Assembly (NCBI GenBank): GCA_905197485.1
Contig: CAJJYZ010000033.1
Span: 1 to 28,059, forward strand
DNA: 28,059 bases
Direction: 5' to 3'
Source: an uncultured Lachnospiraceae bacterium
GTDB taxonomy: Bacteria; Bacillota; Clostridia; Lachnospirales; Lachnospiraceae
Shown: positions 24,686 through 28,059 of the stretch, one piece after another
Layout: the number at the start of each line of letters is the position of its first letter
Position numbering within the stretch: the stretch's first letter is position 1
Position numbers and translations under genes: made by a program
The notes under the pieces: model-generated
Told to the model about the DNA's origin: nothing
What the model saw: only the letters and a program-made list of their open reading frames with translations
The model's database searches: none

Positions 24686-26122
24686 CTAAACCGTTCCATG
24701 CTTCTTAGATGGGCGTTCTTCTCTCTTCGTAAACAACATTTCAAAAGCGCCAATCACATATTTTCTTGTGTCGGCCGGTTCAATGATTGTATCCACATAT
24801 CCTCTTCTTGCTGCTGACAGCGGACTTGACTGTAATTCTCTGTATTTTTCTGCTTCCTCTCTCAATGTGGCCGCATCAGAATCCGCATACATAATCTTTG
24901 CCGCAAGATTCGGCTCCATCATTCCGATTTCCGCCTGTGGCCATGCATAGACCATGTCCGCGCCTACGGATTTGCTGTTCATCACAATGTACGCGCTTCC
25001 GTACGCCTTGCCGGTAATAACATTTACTTTCGGAACCGTCGCATTGGCGAACGCGTATGTCAGTTGTGCCGCTTCTCTTGCAATGTTCTTTTCCGAGCAT
25101 TTCGTTGCTACGAATCCTGTTACGTTCGTCAATGTCAGCACCGGAATTCCGAATGCATCACAGAAATCTACGAATTCTTTCGCTTTTCTGCATCCTTTGA
25201 CACTCAATTTATCAGAAAACTCTTCAGAGAGATTCCCTTCCTCATCATATATTTTCGAACGGTTTGCGACAGCTCCCGCCGTCATACCATTGAGACGGAT
25301 GAATCCTGTCACCATATCTTTCGCATATTCCTGCTTCGTCTCAAAGAACACGTGCTCATCTGAAATCATGGCAAGCGCGATTGCAGCATCTTCAGACGCA
25401 TTGACAATCTCCGGAAGTACGCGGTTCAAATCATCGTTACATTCATCATAAGAATCATTATCTTCATTATTAGAAGGAAGTAATGTCACCAGGGTACGAA
25501 TCGATTCCAAAATCTCCTCTTCTGTTCCTACCTGGTCCACAAGCCCTGCTTCTTCGCTCTGGAATGCCGCGGAGGCCGTATCGCATTTCTCTACGCTGTT
25601 CCCATCCAGCGCATTCGGTGAATTCACGAATAATTTTCCCTTAGATTGTTCCATAAATGTAAAGTCTGTGAGAGCCGGAACAAGTGAAAGTCCACCTCCA
25701 CATGTACCGAAAATTGCCGTAATCTGTGGAATGACACCGGAAGCCAACGTTTGTTTCATATAAAGGCTTCCAAATCCATGTAATGCATCCGTCGCTTCCT
25801 GAAGACGAAGTCCTGCACAGTCAATCAAACCGATGACCGGAGCTCCCATCTTCATCGCCATATCATAGATTGCCGCGATTTTCTTCGCGTGCATCTCACC
25901 GATTGCTCCATTCAATACAGTTGCATCCTGGCTATAAACATACACAAGGTTCCCGTCAATCATTCCGTAACCTGTGATGACACCGTCTGCCGGAGTCTCT
26001 TTTGTCTGCATGTTGAAATCCGTTGCCCGCGCTGTAATCGCGCCGCCGATTTCAACAAAACTTCCCGAATCAAGCAAAGAAGCAACTCTTGTGCCAGCCG
26101 GGTTTTCTGTTGTGTTACTCAT
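24686..26122 (-). CDS. Acyl-CoA carboxyltransferase, MmdA/PccB-like
   Basis: This subunit moves a carboxyl group between an acyl-CoA and biotin. The 478 residues contain two carboxyltransferase domains of the crotonase fold. N-terminal features are GVITGYGMIDG and an oxyanion-region FGTCGGGLSLVPALTDF near 138-154; C-terminal ones are GKAYGSAYIVMNSKSVGADMVYAWPQAEIGMM. The length is slightly below the usual 510 or so of MmdA/PccB, with an acidic N/D-rich insert near 215-227. The gene order carboxyltransferase - delta-type anchor - biotin carrier - beta pump matches methylmalonyl-CoA decarboxylase operons of Veillonella type. The substrate could be methylmalonyl-, malonyl- or another acyl-CoA; no mutase or epimerase is nearby. 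GGAGG precedes the ATG by 9 bases. Confidence 0.92.
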   Translation of the reverse strand: MSNTTENPAGTRVASLLDSGSFVEIGGAITARATDFNMQTKETPADGVITGYGMIDGNLVYVYSQDATVLNGAIGEMHAKKIAAIYDMAMKMGAPVIGLIDCAGLRLQEATDALHGFGSLYMKQTLASGVIPQITAIFGTCGGGLSLVPALTDFTFMEQSKGKLFVNSPNALDGNSVEKCDTASAAFQSEEAGLVDQVGTEEEILESIRTLVTLLPSNNEDNDSYDECNDDLNRVLPEIVNASEDAAIALAMISDEHVFFETKQEYAKDMVTGFIRLNGMTAGAVANRSKIYDEEGNLSEEFSDKLSVKGCRKAKEFVDFCDAFGIPVLTLTNVTGFVATKCSEKNIAREAAQLTYAFANATVPKVNVITGKAYGSAYIVMNSKSVGADMVYAWPQAEIGMMEPNLAAKIMYADSDAATLREEAEKYRELQSSPLSAARRGYVDTIIEPADTRKYVIGAFEMLFTKREERPSKKHGTV

Positions 26123-26184
26123 AATTCTAGCCCTCCATTTTATAATCTTCTTTCAAAATAGCAAACCAATTTCTGCCGATTTTC

Positions 26185-26213
26185 ATTATATCTCATGTTT
26201 CTCTGAATAGCAA
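26185..26213 (-). promoter_or_regulatory. Predicted sigma-A promoter of the decarboxylase operon
   Basis: On the minus strand TTGCTA (26213-26208) and a perfect TATAAT (26190-26185) are separated by 17 bases. The leader to the first gene is about 55 bases. It faces away from the transporter promoter at 26331. Confidence 0.8.
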
Positions 26214-26330
26214 TCCTTTCCATTTGATTTTTGATATTTCTTTCACATAGTTTTCATCCTGAGATTCCATGTTTTTCCTCGTGTTTCTTATCCATTTCTT
26301 AAAAATATATAAAAAAGAAATTAAAAAGAA

Positions 26331-26359
26331 TTGCTCTTTTTTTATTTTTATGTTAGAAT
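26331..26359 (+). promoter_or_regulatory. Predicted sigma-A promoter of the POT transporter
   Basis: TTGCTC (26331-26336) and TAGAAT (26354-26359) are 17 bases apart on the plus strand, within an AT-rich stretch. The implied leader before the transporter start is about 155 bases, long for this window. Confidence 0.72.
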
Positions 26360-26370
26360 TATCAAGTATT

Positions 26371-26487
26371 CAGCGTACATTGAAAATTGAACATTGTTAT
26401 GCAAGTTGGAGCCTTGTGTATTCTTTTGTCCGTATTTCACAATACGCTGTACAGGGGATTATCGGTTCTTATTCTTTATTAAGAACC
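26371..26487 (+). promoter_or_regulatory. Structured 5' leader of the POT transporter
   Basis: CAGCGTA (26371-26377) is complementary to TACGCTG (26443-26449); with a 2-base bulge the pairing extends by TTG/CAA. A second perfect 8-bp stem pairs GGTTCTTA (26464-26471) with TAAGAACC (26480-26487). Neither is followed by a T tract. I find no match to a T-box or other riboswitch I know. The region 26123-26523 otherwise holds only the two divergent promoters. Confidence 0.45.
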
Positions 26488-26523
26488 TGGAAACGAAAAT
26501 TTATTTTATGGAGGTTTTCAATT

Positions 26524-27900
26524 ATGGGAACAACTAAAAAACACACATATCCGATTGGATATTGGGTTTGCTGTTTGACTTACACATTTGAGCGTTTCGC
26601 ATTCTACGGCTCAAAACCTCTGTTAGTGCTCTTCTTAACAGCAGCAGTATCAGAAGGTGGTCTCGGTATCAGCGAAGTTGATGCAGCTCCTATTGCAGCA
26701 TTATTAACATCTCTTACATACCTTGCTCCTATCGCTGGTGGTTGGATTTGTGACCGTTGGTTCGGTGCAAGATATGCGGTAACTTTAGGATGTATCCTTA
26801 TGGGTCTCGGTTATATGATTGGATGGAAATCTACTTCCGTTGCTATGGTATACGGAATGATTGTTGTTGTATCTATCGGTACAGCATTCTTCAAAGGTAA
26901 CCTTTCCGCTATCATCGGACGTCTGTTCGATGACCATGAACTCCTTGACTCTGCGTTCTCGATTCAGTACTCTTTCGTAAACATCGGTTCCTTCTTCGGT
27001 TCCATGATTTGCGGTGTTCTTTACATGAATCAGTTTGCAAAAGGTGAAGTTCTCGGATTCAGACAGGTATTCTTATTCTGCGGTATCTTAGTTATCATTG
27101 GTGGTATCTTCTTTACACTCTGCTACGGTTTATTACAGGGACAGGGTAAATTACCATTCAAATATCTTACAGATACTCAGGGTAACGTAATCGGTCAGGA
27201 AAAACACGAAAAAGAGGAAAAATCTACTGCTCCTCTTACAGTTGTAGAAAAGAATCACGTACTTGCTATCCTCTTAGTATCTCTCTTCTCAGTTGTTTTC
27301 TGGTTGGCATACTATCAGCAGGACATCTTCTTAACTCTGTATATCAAAGACAAAGTTATGAGAAACATCGGTTCTTTCGAACTGTCACCGGTACACTTAA
27401 CAACAACATGGAACGGTCTTCTTTGTATCTTCTTAAGTTTGGCATTTGCTAAATTGTGGACAATTCTCGCTAAGAGACCTCAGGGAGACTTATCTATGTT
27501 CCAGAAAGTAACATTAGCATTCGTATTCTTAGGATTATCTTACGGTACATTAATGGTAATGGAAATTCTTCGTGGTGTAGGTGCTCCTGACACTGAAAAA
27601 GCTCACTTCATCTGGATTGCATTATTCGGTGTGTTTATCACAATCGGTGAGATTTGCTTCTCTCCACTTGGTAACTCATTCGTAAGTAAATTCGCTCCGA
27701 AGAAGTACTTAGCATTGTTAATGGGTGTTTGGACAGCTGCTACATTCGTAGCTTCTCAGTTAAATGGTCAGATTATGAAACTCGTTGAAAAACTTGGTGA
27801 CTTCAACATCATGGTTGCATTTACAATCATCTCATTTGTATGTGCAATCGCTATGTTCTTCTTAATCAAACCATTAAACAAATTAACAGAAGAAAAATAA
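26524..27900 (+). CDS. POT/PTR2-family peptide MFS transporter
   Basis: POT transporters take up di- and tripeptides with protons. The start at 26524 has GGAGG 9 bases upstream and gives 458 residues; the longer open frame upstream runs through the promoter and leader. About twelve to fourteen helices are present. Family motifs include TFERFAFYGSKPLLVLFL near 20-37, with the E-x-x-E-R-F type signature reduced to FERF, GTAFFKGNLSAIIGRLFDDHEL near 118-139, and FSIQYSFVNIGSFFG near 145-159. Codon use (many GGT, TTA and CTT) differs from the C- and G-ending codons of the long minus-strand operons, as expected for a strongly expressed gene. It is monocistronic, with its own promoter and terminator. 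Confidence 0.93.
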   Translation: MGTTKKHTYPIGYWVCCLTYTFERFAFYGSKPLLVLFLTAAVSEGGLGISEVDAAPIAALLTSLTYLAPIAGGWICDRWFGARYAVTLGCILMGLGYMIGWKSTSVAMVYGMIVVVSIGTAFFKGNLSAIIGRLFDDHELLDSAFSIQYSFVNIGSFFGSMICGVLYMNQFAKGEVLGFRQVFLFCGILVIIGGIFFTLCYGLLQGQGKLPFKYLTDTQGNVIGQEKHEKEEKSTAPLTVVEKNHVLAILLVSLFSVVFWLAYYQQDIFLTLYIKDKVMRNIGSFELSPVHLTTTWNGLLCIFLSLAFAKLWTILAKRPQGDLSMFQKVTLAFVFLGLSYGTLMVMEILRGVGAPDTEKAHFIWIALFGVFITIGEICFSPLGNSFVSKFAPKKYLALLMGVWTAATFVASQLNGQIMKLVEKLGDFNIMVAFTIISFVCAIAMFFLIKPLNKLTEEK

Positions 27901-27920
27901 GTAAAATACTAAAGCTCCAT

Positions 27921-27952
27921 AAAAACAGTCTGCTTTTTGCAGGCTGTTTTTT
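27921..27952 (+). terminator. Rho-independent terminator after the POT gene
   Basis: AAAAACAG-t-CTGC pairs with GCAG-g-CTGTTTTTT around a TTTTT loop, with one internal mismatch, followed by T residues. It lies about 20 bases after the transporter stop. Confidence 0.9.
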
Positions 27953-27991
27953 ATATAATAGGAAATTCCGACTTTTGTGGAATCAATGAAT

Positions 27992-28016
27992 GAAAATAGC
28001 CCACACAAAGGTGGGC
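27992..28016 (-). terminator. Possible terminator of a minus-strand gene beyond the right edge
   Basis: GCCCAC and GTGGGC form a 6-bp GC-rich stem with a 6-base loop; on the minus strand TATTTTC follows. A minus-strand frame ending in TAA at 28038-28040 would place a stop about 20 bases before it. The gene itself, if any, is outside the window. Confidence 0.4.
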
Positions 28017-28059
28017 ATAGGAACAAGATGACGCTCGTTAGAAGATATAAAAACCTTCT

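Noticed and set aside
24673..24753. In-frame extension of the OadG-type protein to 24753
   Set aside because: It lies inside the preceding carboxyltransferase gene and would bury the lipoprotein signal; GTG 24672 has a proper ribosome binding site.
26269..26523. In-frame extension of the POT transporter upstream to 26269
   Set aside because: It spans a consensus promoter and AT-rich noncoding sequence; the ATG at 26524 has GGAGG and matches the usual family start.
27961..28059. Right-edge sequence as part of a mobile element or repeat
   Set aside because: Only a single GC-rich hairpin is visible and there is no second copy in the window; a terminator for an outside gene is the simpler reading.

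Overview
This window looks like a chromosomal segment of an anaerobic gut-type Firmicute, most likely Lachnospiraceae (Clostridia). The inference rests on gene content: a complete rnfCDGEAB cluster, a biotin-dependent sodium-pump decarboxylase operon with separate subunits, the sporulation gene ytfJ, a four-cysteine L28 protein and an adjacent ispH/S1-protein pair. I see no phage, insertion sequence, CRISPR, rRNA or tRNA. Nearly every gene is on the minus strand; only rpmB at the left end and a POT-family transporter at the right end are on the plus strand.

Left part (1-8165). rpmB has its own promoter and converges, through one palindromic terminator, on a long minus-strand series read from right to left: zapA, a U32-family protein, an FtsW/RodA/SpoVE-type glycan polymerase, a class B penicillin-binding protein, an unrecognised 108-aa protein, a DUF2953 protein, ytfJ and a 45-aa membrane peptide. 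The theme is division, envelope and sporulation. A promoter lies upstream of zapA and a hairpin terminator sits between zapA and the U32 gene.

Middle (8171-15836). ruvB, ruvA, a Gx-transporter-type membrane protein and a NusG-domain-II protein form one unit with its own extended -10 promoter. Immediately upstream is rnfCDGEAB, ending in a strong terminator. Rnf moves electrons between reduced ferredoxin and NAD while pumping Na+ or H+.

Right-middle (15978-20811). An rpiR-type regulator, a BaiN-like flavoprotein, cmk, ispH and a four-S1-domain protein are tightly packed and end in a perfect 11-bp-stem terminator.

Right (20829-28016). A five-gene operon encodes an acyl-CoA carboxyltransferase, an OadG-type membrane anchor carrying an unusual lipoprotein domain, a biotin carrier, a beta-subunit ion pump and a second, oxaloacetate/pyruvate-type carboxyltransferase. 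No biotin carboxylase is present, so this looks like a decarboxylase/ion pump, or a transcarboxylase, rather than an ATP-driven carboxylase. A divergent POT transporter with a structured leader follows. Rnf and this pump together suggest an energy economy relying on an ion gradient.

Most genes are familiar. The points worth a second look are the two carboxyltransferases served by one biotin carrier and one pump, the lipoprotein-OadG fusion, the obligatory out-of-frame overlap between the FtsW-type and PBP genes, the cysteine-rich RnfE tail, the unlisted 45-aa membrane peptide, and the structured leaders.
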